Below the pieces are notes generated by a model. The model saw only the letters and a list, made by a program, of their open reading frames with translations, searched no databases and was not told the DNA's origin. From Dolichospermum flos-aquae CCAP 1403/13F (GTDB lineage: Bacteria; Cyanobacteriota; Cyanobacteriia; Cyanobacteriales; Nostocaceae), in contig NZ_CP051206.1 in NCBI RefSeq assembly GCF_012516395.1, forward strand, positions 2,834,501 through 2,898,500: a stretch of DNA of 64,000 nt. Reading direction: 5' to 3'. Positions 55,440-64,000 of the stretch are shown here, piece by piece. The translations under genes and the position numbers were made by a program. Every line of letters begins with the position of its first letter. The stretch's first letter is position 1.

Positions 55440-55468
55440 AAAAAAGGTTTGGTTGTCAACCAAACCTT
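55440..55468 (-). terminator. Rho-independent-type terminator
   Basis: On the minus strand AAGGTTTGGTTG and CAACCAAACCTT arms are followed by a run of six T. It would stop transcripts coming from the ureohydrolase gene (ending at 55879). Confidence 0.65.
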
Positions 55469-55587
55469 GACTTAAATCCAGTGCATAACAACATCCCGAA
55501 TCAATTTAACCTATATGATCTATTTTCAACATCTTCCTATAGTATGTATGCAAATTCCATAAAACCTGATAGGAAATCAGTGGTCAG

Positions 55588-55660
55588 TAGGGGCGAAGCA
55601 TTTGGAAGATAAATTATCGATCATTGCCAAAAATAGTTCTCCAAATGCTTCGCCCGTACA
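55588..55660. repeat. MITE-like repeat GGGGCGAAGCATTTGGA, copy 1
   Basis: The inverted ends are GGGCGAAGCATTTGGA and TCCAAATGCTTCGCCC, about 73 bp, followed by a CAGTGGTCAGTA flank. Confidence 0.8.
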
Positions 55661-55710
55661 GTGGTCAGTAGACATCTCCGGTAATTAAATGTGCGTGGTT
55701 TGAAACCCTT

Positions 55711-55738
55711 GTAGAGACGTTCTATAGAACGTCTCTAC
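55711..55738. repeat. Hairpin repeat GTAGAGACGTTC, copy 2
   Basis: This near-perfect palindrome with GTAGAGACGTTC/GAACGTCTCTAC arms lies between the two MITE-like copies; the related hairpin is at 34663. Confidence 0.8.
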
Positions 55739-55767
55739 ATTCATTTTCACCAGAGGTCTAGTGGTCA

Positions 55768-55840
55768 GTAGGGGCGAAGCATTTGGAAGATAAATTATCG
55801 GTCATTGCCAAAAATAGTTCTCCAAATGCTTCGCCCGTAC
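55768..55840. repeat. MITE-like repeat GGGGCGAAGCATTTGGA, copy 2
   Basis: Almost identical to the copy 180 bp upstream and in the same orientation, with the same GTGGTCAGTA flank. The pair forms a direct duplication with other sequence between. Confidence 0.8.
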
Positions 55841-55878
55841 AGTTGTTAGTTGTAACAGGAAAGTTATTATTACTCCTA

Positions 55879-56934
55879 TTATCTATTACCTGTTCCCTCT
55901 TTCTGAGATAAATCTAATAAATTTGCTAACTTGTAAACTATTCGCGCACCGACATTACCATCCCATTCAGCATCACCAACTTCGCAGACATCAAAACCAA
56001 TAATTTCTCTACCACTATTTACCAGTTCGCGGAACAAACAATAAACTTGTTCTAATTCCAGTCCTCCAGGAACAGGAGTACCTGTATTGGGGCAAAGTTT
56101 AGGATCTAAACCATCAATGTCGAAGCTAATATAAACTTTTTCTGGTAAATGGTTGATAATTTCTCGACATAAATCCAACCAATTTTTACCAGCATATAGT
56201 TGTTGTTTAATTGCTGAATCATAATAACCAATAATGCGATCATTTGATTGATTAATGATTTGCACTTCATCGTGACAAATATCTCGTACACCTACTTGGA
56301 CTAATTTAGAAATTTGCGGTATTTTCATGGCATTAAACATAATAGACGCATGAGAAAATTCAAATTTCTCATAGGCATTCCGTAAATCTGCATGGGCATC
56401 AATATGTAAAATTCCCCAGTCATCATATTGATTAGCTAAGGCTTGAAAGTAGCCTAATGGTGAACTGTGATCACCACCAATGACAGCAACTCGTTTACCT
56501 TGATTCATTGCTGCTTGTGATTGGGTAAATAACCAATGATTTACCTGTTCCCCAGCTTGGTTAATTGCTTCTAGAACAGAGGTTAAATCTGGTGAATCTG
56601 TTAGGGATTTACCTTGGGCTTGATGTTCAATAATTCTGGCTGCTTGTTGACGATAATAGTTATTTTTTTCGATCATTTCCTGGGGAATTTCTACCATAAA
56701 TATTCCCTGTTTCCAACCGTCGGGATGATCAAAATCAAATAAATCTATTTGCAGTGAGGCATCTAAAATTCGCTGTGGTCCGTTCGCAGTTCCCGCACGA
56801 TATGAAACGGTGACTTCCCAAGGTATGGGGAAGATAATTAAATTGGCTGAATCGTAATCATCAGGTAATCCGAGGAAGTTACCATTTTTTTCGGCTACGC
56901 TGTTGGGATTGTATTCTTGTAGTGGTTTATTCAT
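55879..56934 (-). CDS. Ureohydrolase (arginase/agmatinase/guanidinase family)
   Basis: The 351-residue protein has the binuclear metal motifs GGDHSSPLG, HIDAHADLR and SFDIDGLDP, and a C-terminal DVCEVGD. It hydrolyses a guanidino compound to urea. Many cyanobacterial members are annotated SpeB (agmatinase), but related proteins were shown to be guanidine hydrolases, so the substrate is open. The N-terminal 30 residues (YNPNSVAEKNGNFLGLPDDY) are an extension relative to classical SpeB. No guanidine riboswitch is evident upstream. It lies alone between repeat-rich gaps. Confidence 0.85.
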   Translation of the reverse strand: MNKPLQEYNPNSVAEKNGNFLGLPDDYDSANLIIFPIPWEVTVSYRAGTANGPQRILDASLQIDLFDFDHPDGWKQGIFMVEIPQEMIEKNNYYRQQAARIIEHQAQGKSLTDSPDLTSVLEAINQAGEQVNHWLFTQSQAAMNQGKRVAVIGGDHSSPLGYFQALANQYDDWGILHIDAHADLRNAYEKFEFSHASIMFNAMKIPQISKLVQVGVRDICHDEVQIINQSNDRIIGYYDSAIKQQLYAGKNWLDLCREIINHLPEKVYISFDIDGLDPKLCPNTGTPVPGGLELEQVYCLFRELVNSGREIIGFDVCEVGDAEWDGNVGARIVYKLANLLDLSQKEGTGNR

Positions 56935-57042
56935 TGATGAGATGATTTGATAAATTCAAGTTCCAAATTTATGAGTATAGATTTTTTTTGGTGATAATTC
57001 TGTTCTCTATTCTCTGCTATATAAACTTTTTTGTGAATATGA

Positions 57043-57963
57043 TTAAGAACGACGGGCATTTAAACAACACCATTCTTTTTTTTTCCAGAGAGTAGCAACA
57101 ACCCAACCATTTTGTTCTAAAGCATCAGCAACACCCTGGGATTGTTCTAGGAGAATTCCACTAAATATACCCCAAGTGCTGGGTTTGGTAATTGTGGTCA
57201 TTTCTGGGAGTAATTCAATAATTACATCAGCTAAAATATTACAGACAATACCATCTACTGGCTGATCAATTATTTTCCGTACCATGTCTACACTCCCCTC
57301 AATGGGGATTAAATAGTCTGGACGGATATCATTAAGAGCGCGATTACTAAAAGTGGATCTCACCGCTACGGGATCATTATCAACGGCATAGACTTTACCA
57401 GCACCTAGTAAGATTGCCCCAACGGCTAGAATACCCGAACCACAGCCAATATCGGCAATGATTAACGGTTCTTTTTTTTCTTCCGTATCCACAAAGGATC
57501 GAGGAACTTCGCTAAAGCGCATTTCTAGAGATTCTAAGCATAATTGGGTCGTGGCATGATTACCTGTACCAAACGCCACACCAGGATCTAAGCGAATTAC
57601 CAACCTGTCCAAGGATTCGGGTAAAGGTAGCCAAGCGGGGTTAATCAGAAAGCGATCGCCTATTTCTTCGGGTTGCCAGTGTTGTTTCCAGCTACTAGAC
57701 CAGTCCTCTTCGTCAATTAAGCCCCAATGCACCATGGGTGAAGGGAGTCCTACACATAGTGCATCTTGGCGCAGCCATAGTGATAAGGCAGCCAAATCTA
57801 GTAATTGGGTTTTAAAGCTGGGCAAATAAGCCTTAATGATGGCGATATTACCCTTAATTTCTACTGATGTACCACGACAGCCAAATTTTTCTAACCGCCA
57901 AAATATAGTATCTTCTAAATCTGGTTCAGATAAAATATTCAATTCCCACCAAGTGTTTACCAT
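57043..57963 (-). CDS. prmA: Ribosomal protein L11 methyltransferase
   Basis: The 306-residue protein has a variable N-terminal L11-binding domain and a Rossmann methyltransferase with [32 protein letters not shown] and [16 protein letters not shown]. It trimethylates L11. The order serA-prmA on one strand is the usual one in cyanobacteria. The starting Met is GTG or ATG at 57963 (ATG seen as CAT on the plus strand). It shows no anomalies. Confidence 0.95.
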   Translation of the reverse strand: MVNTWWELNILSEPDLEDTIFWRLEKFGCRGTSVEIKGNIAIIKAYLPSFKTQLLDLAALSLWLRQDALCVGLPSPMVHWGLIDEEDWSSSWKQHWQPEEIGDRFLINPAWLPLPESLDRLVIRLDPGVAFGTGNHATTQLCLESLEMRFSEVPRSFVDTEEKKEPLIIADIGCGSGILAVGAILLGAGKVYAVDNDPVAVRSTFSNRALNDIRPDYLIPIEGSVDMVRKIIDQPVDGIVCNILADVIIELLPEMTTITKPSTWGIFSGILLEQSQGVADALEQNGWVVATLWKKKEWCCLNARRS

Positions 57964-58017
57964 AGAATTTTAGATTTTAGATTCGTAAAAACAAACTTTG
58001 ATTGCTATGATTATCAA

Positions 58018-58214
58018 ATTACTGAATCAATACTGTTCGGTTAAGGATTTTCGTAGGTTGGGTTGTAGCTTGCTTGCCCGTTGCAGTACAAAGACCAAAC
58101 CCAACAAACCGTTGTAAATGTTGGGTTTCGTTCCATTGCTCCGCAACGCTTACGCGAACAACCCAACCTACATAATTTCATTGTTTTGAGCTTAACCGAC
58201 AAGTATTGATTACT
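58018..58214. repeat. Nested inverted-repeat elements between serA and prmA
   Basis: The outer arms are AATCAATACTGTTCGGTTAAG and its inverted counterpart TTAACCGACAAGTATTGATT. The inner arms at about 58051-58063 and 58159-58171 are GTAGGTTGGGTTG and CAACCCAACCTAC. This pattern indicates one non-coding element inserted inside another. It has no coding sequence. Confidence 0.7.
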
Positions 58215-58250
58215 GAATCATCTGCAGCAAATAAATCCCAAAAATCACAG

Positions 58251-59831
58251 TTAAAGTGCGACTGTATATGCGTCCCGAATACCATCTACTTTTTTAATTT
58301 CCTCTAAAATGCCATCGGGTAAAGGATCATCAATACTGAGAGCCATAACAGCATCACCACGCACAATTTTCCGACCTACCTGCATACTAGCAATATTGAC
58401 ATTAAAGCTGCCGAGGAGAGAACCGAGTTTACCAATAATACCTGGCATATCCCGGTGGCGGGTAAACACCATGTATTTACTAGGGGGAACGTTAATGGGG
58501 AAACCGTCAACGTCTGTTAAGTGAATTTCCTTATCACCTAATAAAGCACCTGTGACAGAATGTGTACCTAAAGTCCCTGTAGCTTGGAGATGCAATGAAC
58601 CTGCATAATCCCTTGCGGAAGCATCCCTGGTTTCAATGACTCGAATCCCCCGTTCCTTGGCTTCTATGGTAGCGTTGACATAATTGACCCGTTCCCGTAG
58701 GGCTTGGTAAAGTAGTCCTTTCAGGGCAGCGATAACTAAAGGTTGACTTTTATTAGTTGCCAGTTCCCCTTGCAGTGTAACATTAAGTGTCTCAACTCTG
58801 CCGCCGACGAGTTGACCAACTAAATTCCCCAAGGTTTCCGCTAACTCCATGTAAGGCTTGAGTTCTTCCAGAATATCGGGTCCTAGTCCAGGAATATTCA
58901 CAGCGGAACGGGCAGGTAGTCCTAATAACACATCCCGAATTTGTTCAGCCACGTCTATGGCGACGTTGACTTGAGCTTCAGCAGTGGAAGCACCGAGGTG
59001 AGGGGTAAGAATAACTTCTTTACCCAAGCGTAGCAATTCAGAATCACCTAATGGTTCAGAATCGAACACATCCAAAGCCGCCCCAGCAATTACACCATCT
59101 CTGATTGCCACTGCTAAAGCCGCTTCATCAATAATGCCACCACGAGCGCAGTTAATAATTCTGGTGGTGGGTTTCATTAACGCCAAGGTTTTAGCGTTGA
59201 TGATGTTGGCAGTTTCCTTAGTTTTGGGAATGTGCAAGGTGATATAGTCGGCTTGCTGGAATAACACATTTAATTCCACCAATTGACAACCCAATTGTTC
59301 CGCTCTTTCGCTGGAGATAAATGGATCATAAGCTAGGAGTTTCATGCCCATTGCTTTAGCTACACTGGCAACATGAGAACCAATTTTTCCTAACCCGACA
59401 ACGCCGAGGGTTTTTTTGTATACTTCCGAACCAACATAACTTTTCCGATCCCACTCACCACGTTTTACTGAAGCATTAGCATCAGGAATGTGACGAGACA
59501 AGGATAACATCATAGCTAAAGCGTGTTCTGCGGCGGCAATGGTATTACCTTCTGGGGAATTGACGACGACAATCCCTTTGCGAGTCGCTGCGGGAACATC
59601 AACGTTATCCACACCTACACCGGCACGGCCAATAATTTTTAATTTGGTGCCAGCTTCTATAATTTCTTGAGTAGCGCGAGTTCCAGAACGGATCATCAGC
59701 GCGTCATACTCACCAATAATGGCTTTGAGTTCATCTGGCTTGAGGCTGGTTTTGACATCAACGGTGGCAACTTGGGAAAGAATATCAATACCAACTTGAT
59801 CAATTGGATCTGAGACAAGAACCTTAGACAT
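58251..59831 (-). CDS. serA: D-3-phosphoglycerate dehydrogenase
   Basis: The 526-residue enzyme catalyses the first step of serine synthesis. The NAD domain has VGLGKIGSHVASVAKAMG, and the catalytic Arg/Glu/His appear in INCARGGIIDEAAL, and LTPHLGAST. An intervening (ASB) domain and a C-terminal ACT domain (RHRDMPGIIGKLGSLLGSFN) give the long form, typical for cyanobacteria. It is transcribed toward prmA, with a nested repeat of about 290 bp in between. Confidence 0.96.
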   Translation of the reverse strand: MSKVLVSDPIDQVGIDILSQVATVDVKTSLKPDELKAIIGEYDALMIRSGTRATQEIIEAGTKLKIIGRAGVGVDNVDVPAATRKGIVVVNSPEGNTIAAAEHALAMMLSLSRHIPDANASVKRGEWDRKSYVGSEVYKKTLGVVGLGKIGSHVASVAKAMGMKLLAYDPFISSERAEQLGCQLVELNVLFQQADYITLHIPKTKETANIINAKTLALMKPTTRIINCARGGIIDEAALAVAIRDGVIAGAALDVFDSEPLGDSELLRLGKEVILTPHLGASTAEAQVNVAIDVAEQIRDVLLGLPARSAVNIPGLGPDILEELKPYMELAETLGNLVGQLVGGRVETLNVTLQGELATNKSQPLVIAALKGLLYQALRERVNYVNATIEAKERGIRVIETRDASARDYAGSLHLQATGTLGTHSVTGALLGDKEIHLTDVDGFPINVPPSKYMVFTRHRDMPGIIGKLGSLLGSFNVNIASMQVGRKIVRGDAVMALSIDDPLPDGILEEIKKVDGIRDAYTVAL

Positions 59832-59933
59832 AATAACTTGATTTTGGTTAACAGGTTTTGCTGTACAAGATTTTTTAGTTTAATCTTTATCTGTGGCACT
59901 TGGGCAAAAATTATGGAAATCTGTTTTAAAAAT

Positions 59934-59966
59934 AGATCCCCGACTTCTTGGAGAAGTCGGGGATCT
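59934..59966. repeat. Dispersed hairpin repeat, copy 3
   Basis: AGATCCCCGACTTCTTGGAG continues to AAGTCGGGGATCT with a short loop, between menD and serA. Confidence 0.85.
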
Positions 59967-59990
59967 GAATATTCTAAATATTTGAACTAC

Positions 59991-61700
59991 TTACCAATTA
60001 CTAAGTTTTACTAAATTTTCTTTTCTCCACATCACATCTCTTTTCCTATTTGTTTTGACTTCTAAAACCCTAATTCCTATTTTTGGTAATTGCTTTAAGC
60101 TATCTTTTAATTCTTCCCAAGAATTAATTAACTGATATTGCACATTATAAGTAGCACATAATTGAGCAAAATCAATATTTTGAGGAGTGGCAAAAAATTC
60201 TTCAAAAGGTGGATTAAACTGGGCAATGGGTAACATTTCAAAAATTCCCCCACCATTGTTATTAATCAAGATAATCGTTAGATGTCCAATAAATTTATTT
60301 TTAATTAAAAAACCATTGGTATCATGCAATAAAGATAAATCTCCTGTTAGCATTACACTACTTTGCTGATGATGTGCTATTCCTAAAGCAGTGGATAAAG
60401 TACCATCAATACCATTTGCACCCCGATTAAAATAAGGTTTAATTCTTAAATTATTGGGTTTCCAGAAAAATTCTACATCTCGCACTGGCATACTATTTGC
60501 AATGAATAGGGGTGTTTCTGGTGCTAGGTTTTGGGAAATTAACCAAGCGGTTTTACTTTCGATTAATTCATCTACATTTTCAAAATAATCATCAATATTT
60601 TTTCTAACTTGCTTTTCTGCTATACACCATTTTTGTAAATACTCACTTTTTGCTAATTCCTCAATTTCCAATTTACCAATTTCTGTTACTGATATTCTTA
60701 AATGTGTGGTTTTTCCATGTAAAGGATCTAAATTTTGATCACAATTATCAATTATCAAACGTTGAGGATTAGTAGTAATTAACCAATTGCGTAATTCTTT
60801 ACTTGTGGGCATTTCTCCAATTTGAATTACGATTTCTGGGGATAATTCTTTGGCAAGTTGTTGATTTCTAAGAATGATGTCATAGGTAGAAATTAAATAG
60901 GGATTTAAGTCTGTGTAATTTCTGACAGGGGAAAGTCCTTCAGTTAAAACAGGCCATTGGAGAGATTGACTTAGGTTAGCGATCGCTCTACAATACTCTT
61001 CCGGGGCTTGTGGTTGGGCTACACCAGCAATAATGATCCCTTTTTGGTAATTGGTAATTGGTAATTGGTAATTGGTAATTGGTAATGGGGTGGAAACTAT
61101 TCCCGCAAAGAAATCTTCCACATCTAAGGTAAAATCTGTACCATCAGGAATGGGCGCGAGAGGGTCACGAAAAGGTATATTTAAATGTACTGCGCCAGAA
61201 TTGGGAAATTGACAACGTTCCCAAGCGTGAATTACCGTTTGCCGGAGATAATCTAACATTCCCACATCTAGAGAAGGTGTAGCTAATTCCCCTTGCCAAT
61301 TGGGATAATTACCGTATAATTTTACTTGGTCAATAGTTTGTCCTGAATGACAATCTCGTAATTCTGCTGGTCTGTCAGTGGTTAATATTAACAAAGGGAC
61401 GCGACTTTCTCTAGCTTCAATTACTGCTGGATAAAAATTTGCCCCCGCAGTTCCCGAAGTGCAAACTAATACTACAGGTTTCCCCGTTGCTTTTGCTTGT
61501 CCCAAGGCAAAAAAAGCCGCCGAACGTTCATCTAAAATCGGAATTGCTTCAATATGCGGTATTTGTTGGACAAAAGCCACAGTTAATGCTGTAGAACGAG
61601 AACCAGGACAGATAACAGCGCATTTTAAACCCAAACGTTTGAGGGTTTCTGTTAATACATAACACCAAAGAAGATTAAGATTATTAAAAGTAAGTTGCAT
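59991..61700 (-). CDS. menD: MenD, SEPHCHC synthase (phylloquinone pathway)
   Basis: The 569-residue ThDP enzyme couples isochorismate and 2-oxoglutarate for phylloquinone (photosystem I) synthesis. The N-terminal PYR domain starts LLWCYVLTETLKRLGLKCAV and has CPGSRSTALT. The PP domain has MLTGDLSLLHDTNGFL and ILINNNGGGIFEMLP, the ThDP/Mg site. Residues about 205-219 (LPITNYQLPITNYQ) are encoded by heptad DNA repeats at 61046-61088, absorbed in frame in a probable loop. folB is divergent, 12 bp away from the start. Confidence 0.95.
   Translation of the reverse strand: MQLTFNNLNLLWCYVLTETLKRLGLKCAVICPGSRSTALTVAFVQQIPHIEAIPILDERSAAFFALGQAKATGKPVVLVCTSGTAGANFYPAVIEARESRVPLLILTTDRPAELRDCHSGQTIDQVKLYGNYPNWQGELATPSLDVGMLDYLRQTVIHAWERCQFPNSGAVHLNIPFRDPLAPIPDGTDFTLDVEDFFAGIVSTPLPITNYQLPITNYQKGIIIAGVAQPQAPEEYCRAIANLSQSLQWPVLTEGLSPVRNYTDLNPYLISTYDIILRNQQLAKELSPEIVIQIGEMPTSKELRNWLITTNPQRLIIDNCDQNLDPLHGKTTHLRISVTEIGKLEIEELAKSEYLQKWCIAEKQVRKNIDDYFENVDELIESKTAWLISQNLAPETPLFIANSMPVRDVEFFWKPNNLRIKPYFNRGANGIDGTLSTALGIAHHQQSSVMLTGDLSLLHDTNGFLIKNKFIGHLTIILINNNGGGIFEMLPIAQFNPPFEEFFATPQNIDFAQLCATYNVQYQLINSWEELKDSLKQLPKIGIRVLEVKTNRKRDVMWRKENLVKLSNW
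61046..61088 (-). repeat. In-frame heptad repeat inside menD
   Basis: Six GGTAATT-type units (GGTAATTGGTAATTGGTAAT) lie inside the coding sequence of menD. They are the same family of heptads as those upstream of gpsA (12905-13002) and in cobN (20116-20146). Confidence 0.9.
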
Positions 61701-61712
61701 TGATTAGAGATT

Positions 61713-62078
61713 ATGGACTGTATTCATTTAACAGGAATTCGCGGCTATGGCTATACTGGATTTTTACCAGAAGAACAGGCCTTAGGACAATGGTTTGAGG
61801 TAGATGTTAAATTATGGTTGGATCTTTTCCAACCCGCTAAAACAGATAATATTGAAGATACTATAGATTATCGGCGCGTAATTAGTTTAGTGCAAAAATT
61901 GCTGAAAACCTCAAAGTTTGCGTTGGTGGAAAGACTAGCTGGGGCTATAGCTGATGGTATTCTAGAGGATAGCGATGGTATTAGTCAAGTACAAGTTATT
62001 CTCAGTAAAACCGCTGCACCTATTCCTGATTTTAGCGGCAAAATCAGTATTGAATTGACTAGAAGTAAACTTCAGTAG
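61713..62078 (+). CDS. folB: Dihydroneopterin aldolase
   Basis: The 121-residue protein starts MDCIHLTGIRGYGYTGFLPEEQALGQWFEVDV, the typical FolB N-terminus with the substrate-binding Tyr/Glu. DTIDYRRVISLVQKLL and VERLAGAIADGIL follow, with the catalytic Lys late in the domain (SKTAAPIPDF). It makes 6-hydroxymethyl-dihydropterin for folate. It is divergent from menD across a very short promoter region. Confidence 0.94.
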   Translation: MDCIHLTGIRGYGYTGFLPEEQALGQWFEVDVKLWLDLFQPAKTDNIEDTIDYRRVISLVQKLLKTSKFALVERLAGAIADGILEDSDGISQVQVILSKTAAPIPDFSGKISIELTRSKLQ

Positions 62079-62231
62079 CAGGAGTCACGCAGAAATATTT
62101 GGTTTATTAAAACTGTATCAATTATGGAGTGTTTGACATTAATGCAGGATGAGTTGAAGTATAGGTATGAGCGGTTAATAGGTGGCGCGATTTTGACGTA
62201 AAATAACTGAGTAATATCTTGGTTAACGGGA

Positions 62232-62726
62232 ATGAAGATAACTTTTACAGACAGGGAAATGCAAAGAGCATGGCGTGAAAATTCTTCTGCCTATCATAAT
62301 CATAATGGAGTCCGAACTAATGCCCACCGCTTATTATTATTTTATGCTGTTGAATGTGGTTTAAAAGCAGTGTTGATGAAGAAAAAGAAAGTAAATCGTA
62401 CTGATTTATATCCAGAAATATTAAAAAAGGGGCATGATATAAATGGGTTGTTAGAATGTTTATACCCTGGCAATAATTCATTGCAAATCTGGAAACTACC
62501 AAAACAGTTATTTATTCAAGATATTCAGGATAATTCTTATGTTAAGATAAAACAAGAACGACAATTAACGCCTGATGACATTAACCAGATTTGGCGCTAT
62601 GGAGGGAAGTTCATCTTAAAAAAAGATGAGAGTGAGAATAAACGGGAAAAAATAACAGACGAAGACATAGAAAAAAAATTGTTAAACATTGTTGAATTGA
62701 TTAAAAAAGAACTTCAAGGACTATGA
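62232..62726 (+). CDS. HEPN-like hypothetical protein paired with a ParA-like ATPase
   Basis: The 164-residue product has an N-terminal helix-rich part with RTNAHRLLLFYAVECGLKAVLMKKK. It resembles the R-x4-6-H-like core of HEPN proteins, although the expected motif is not unambiguous. The middle (LYPGNNSLQIWKLPKQLF) is not recognised, and the end is charged. Its stop overlaps the start of the ParA-like gene by 4 bp (ATGA), so they are translated together. Such small-protein-plus-ATPase pairs occur in conflict systems, which is inference. Confidence 0.55.
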   Translation: MKITFTDREMQRAWRENSSAYHNHNGVRTNAHRLLLFYAVECGLKAVLMKKKKVNRTDLYPEILKKGHDINGLLECLYPGNNSLQIWKLPKQLFIQDIQDNSYVKIKQERQLTPDDINQIWRYGGKFILKKDESENKREKITDEDIEKKLLNIVELIKKELQGL

Positions 62727-64000
62727 AAGATTTTAAATTACTGACTTGGCTTGATATTAGAAGAATTTTTCGCCGCAAAACTAACTATGGGACTAATTTA
62801 CCAGAGAACATAGTAAGTATTAGGTGTTTTTCTGATGCTGTAGAAATAAATATTTCTGATGAAAATTGTATAAATAAAGTCAATGACGTATTAAAAGAAT
62901 GGTTTGAGGATTCGTATCAGCAAGAAGAGTCTATGATTCAACTTGATGTTAGTAATGCTACATTACCCGTAGAATTTATCTCTGAAGAAGAACCTTATAT
63001 AACTGATATTGAAGTACGTCCTTTTTGGGAAGAAATTGCTTATCTAGAAAGTGATTCAGAAACAGAAACCGCCATCAAAAAAATAGTTAAGCTACCAGAA
63101 CCATATACGGAAAAACTTAGTTTAATAGCTTTTTATTCTTTTAAAGGTGGTGTAGGCAGAACATTAAATTTAGCAGCCCATCTTTTTGCTTTGCTAGATA
63201 GAGCTAAAGAGTTAAATAAGTCTATAAAAGTCTTAGTAATTGATGCGGATTTAGAAGCTCCTGGTCTTACATACTGGAATGAATCGTCAAAAAGAAAACA
63301 ACCAGAAGTTTCATTTATTAATTTTTTAGAAATTTATCATTATTCACCAATTGATAGAGAAGAAGCACTTGCTTTATTTGCTAACGAAGTAAAAAAATCA
63401 GTGAAACATGAAGGAAATTCACAAGTTTATTTTTTACCCGCATTTCTAAAAGATAATGAATTATTAGATATGCCTATTTTACCTGAACATTTAGTCAGAG
63501 GTATAGATGGAACATGGGAATACGGTAATGCTATTCATCATTTAGGTGAAATTTTAGGTGTAGATTATGTTTTTATAGATTTGAGAGCAGGTTTAAGTGA
63601 AATATCTAGTCCTATAATTTTTGATCCCAGAATCCAGCGTTTCCTTGTGACAACAATTAATGATCAATCTATTAGAGGTACAAGTTTAGTTTTAAAACAA
63701 ATTGGTAAAGTTGCTCCATCAAAAGAGGAAGTTAATAAAAAAATATACTATGATCCAGCCATCATTATTAGTATGCTAAAAACAGAATTTAAGGAATTAC
63801 CAAATTATATTAATGCTACAACTGACTTAGAGTCTAATTATGTACAATCTAAAGAGCCTACGTTAATAGATACTAGATTAAATACTCAAGAAACTGATTT
63901 TAATGAGAAATTACTGTATATCCATAACTGGGAAGATGCCCGCTCAAAATTAAAAGAGACTACGGTAATTGAAAAAGCTATAGATTGGGCAAGCCAACAA
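62723..64000 (+). CDS. ParA/MinD-like P-loop ATPase, 3' partial
   Basis: The frame is open to the window edge, 426 codons. After an N-terminal domain of about 130 residues (MKDFKLLTWLDIRRIFRRK..., DIEVRPFWEEIAYLESDSE), the deviant Walker A reads YSFKGGVGRTLNLAAHLFALL near 138. VLVIDADLEAPGLTYW follows, and DYVFIDLRAGLSEISSP later. This is the KGGVGRT family of ParA/MinD ATPases that appear in defence and TPR-linked signalling proteins rather than plasmid partition. It follows the HEPN-like gene with overlap. The C-terminal part is outside the window, so the effector or sensor cannot be seen. Confidence 0.8.
   Translation, partial: MKDFKLLTWLDIRRIFRRKTNYGTNLPENIVSIRCFSDAVEINISDENCINKVNDVLKEWFEDSYQQEESMIQLDVSNATLPVEFISEEEPYITDIEVRPFWEEIAYLESDSETETAIKKIVKLPEPYTEKLSLIAFYSFKGGVGRTLNLAAHLFALLDRAKELNKSIKVLVIDADLEAPGLTYWNESSKRKQPEVSFINFLEIYHYSPIDREEALALFANEVKKSVKHEGNSQVYFLPAFLKDNELLDMPILPEHLVRGIDGTWEYGNAIHHLGEILGVDYVFIDLRAGLSEISSPIIFDPRIQRFLVTTINDQSIRGTSLVLKQIGKVAPSKEEVNKKIYYDPAIIISMLKTEFKELPNYINATTDLESNYVQSKEPTLIDTRLNTQETDFNEKLLYIHNWEDARSKLKETTVIEKAIDWASQQ

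Noticed and set aside
55265-55475. Open frames of about 64 codons on both strands near the hairpin
   Set aside because: They run through the dispersed hairpin and terminator sequence and show no protein-like pattern.

Overview
The window is a stretch of chromosome from a filamentous, Nostocales-type cyanobacterium. The evidence is the sigC-furA pair followed by a convergent peptidoglycan-binding gene (the order known from Anabaena PCC 7120), cobN, menD, frequent HIP1 octamers (GCGATCGC), heptad repeats of the CCAATCA/CCAATTA type, many MITE-like repeats, and a type V-K CRISPR-associated transposon (CAST) beside a tRNA gene.

Positions 1-11906 are accessory DNA. A staphylococcal-nuclease-like gene (partial) and a broken type I restriction gene hsdR precede a 10.7-kb V-K CAST (1101-11818) with matching terminal repeats. 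It encodes TnsB, TnsC, TniQ, a two-gene restriction-modification-like cargo, a CvkR-type MerR regulator, Cas12k, a tracrRNA, a short CRISPR array, and a separate half-repeat whose 17-nt spacer matches the adjacent tRNA-Pro gene exactly. The right end lies 66 bp from a GGTA PAM, so the homing logic can be read directly. The element looks immobile by itself. tnsB has an in-frame stop brought in by a 21-bp dispersed repeat and a second copy beside the catalytic Glu. tnsC has lost its whole AAA+ ATPase core. Cas12k carries the same 21-bp insert in frame. The left end cuts hsdR at its DEAD-box motif, and the two flanks share no target duplication.

Positions 12000-21600 are core genes: lipA, gpsA, sigC, furA, a tnpB remnant, a peptidoglycan-binding protein and cobN. 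Positions 21700-27100 are accessory again: an Rpn-like nuclease, a DUF4062 (TIR-like) gene with a membrane-anchored macro-domain gene that together resemble a type II Thoeris variant, an antitoxin/PIN toxin pair, and nanE. Positions 27400-32300 hold a PLP enzyme/MATE-type exporter pair and a convergent two-component system with a DUF305 remnant. Positions 32300-36700 carry a membrane protein, a Tat-exported phosphatase, rpmB and htpG.

Positions 37000-42650 hold an ATPase/TPR two-gene unit whose TPR repeats are nearly identical at DNA level, a 165-bp tandem repeat with a promoter-like motif in each copy, and two nuclease-like genes. Positions 42800-49100 hold clpB, gloA, a HigBA pair and an internally deleted IS630-family element. 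Positions 49800-62100 are mostly core: a subtilase, thrC, a ureohydrolase, prmA, serA, menD and folB, separated by MITE-like repeats. The window ends in a possible HEPN-like gene overlapping a ParA/MinD-like ATPase that runs off the edge.

The most promising leads are the decayed CAST with its intact guide machinery, and the DUF4062 plus TM-macro pair.
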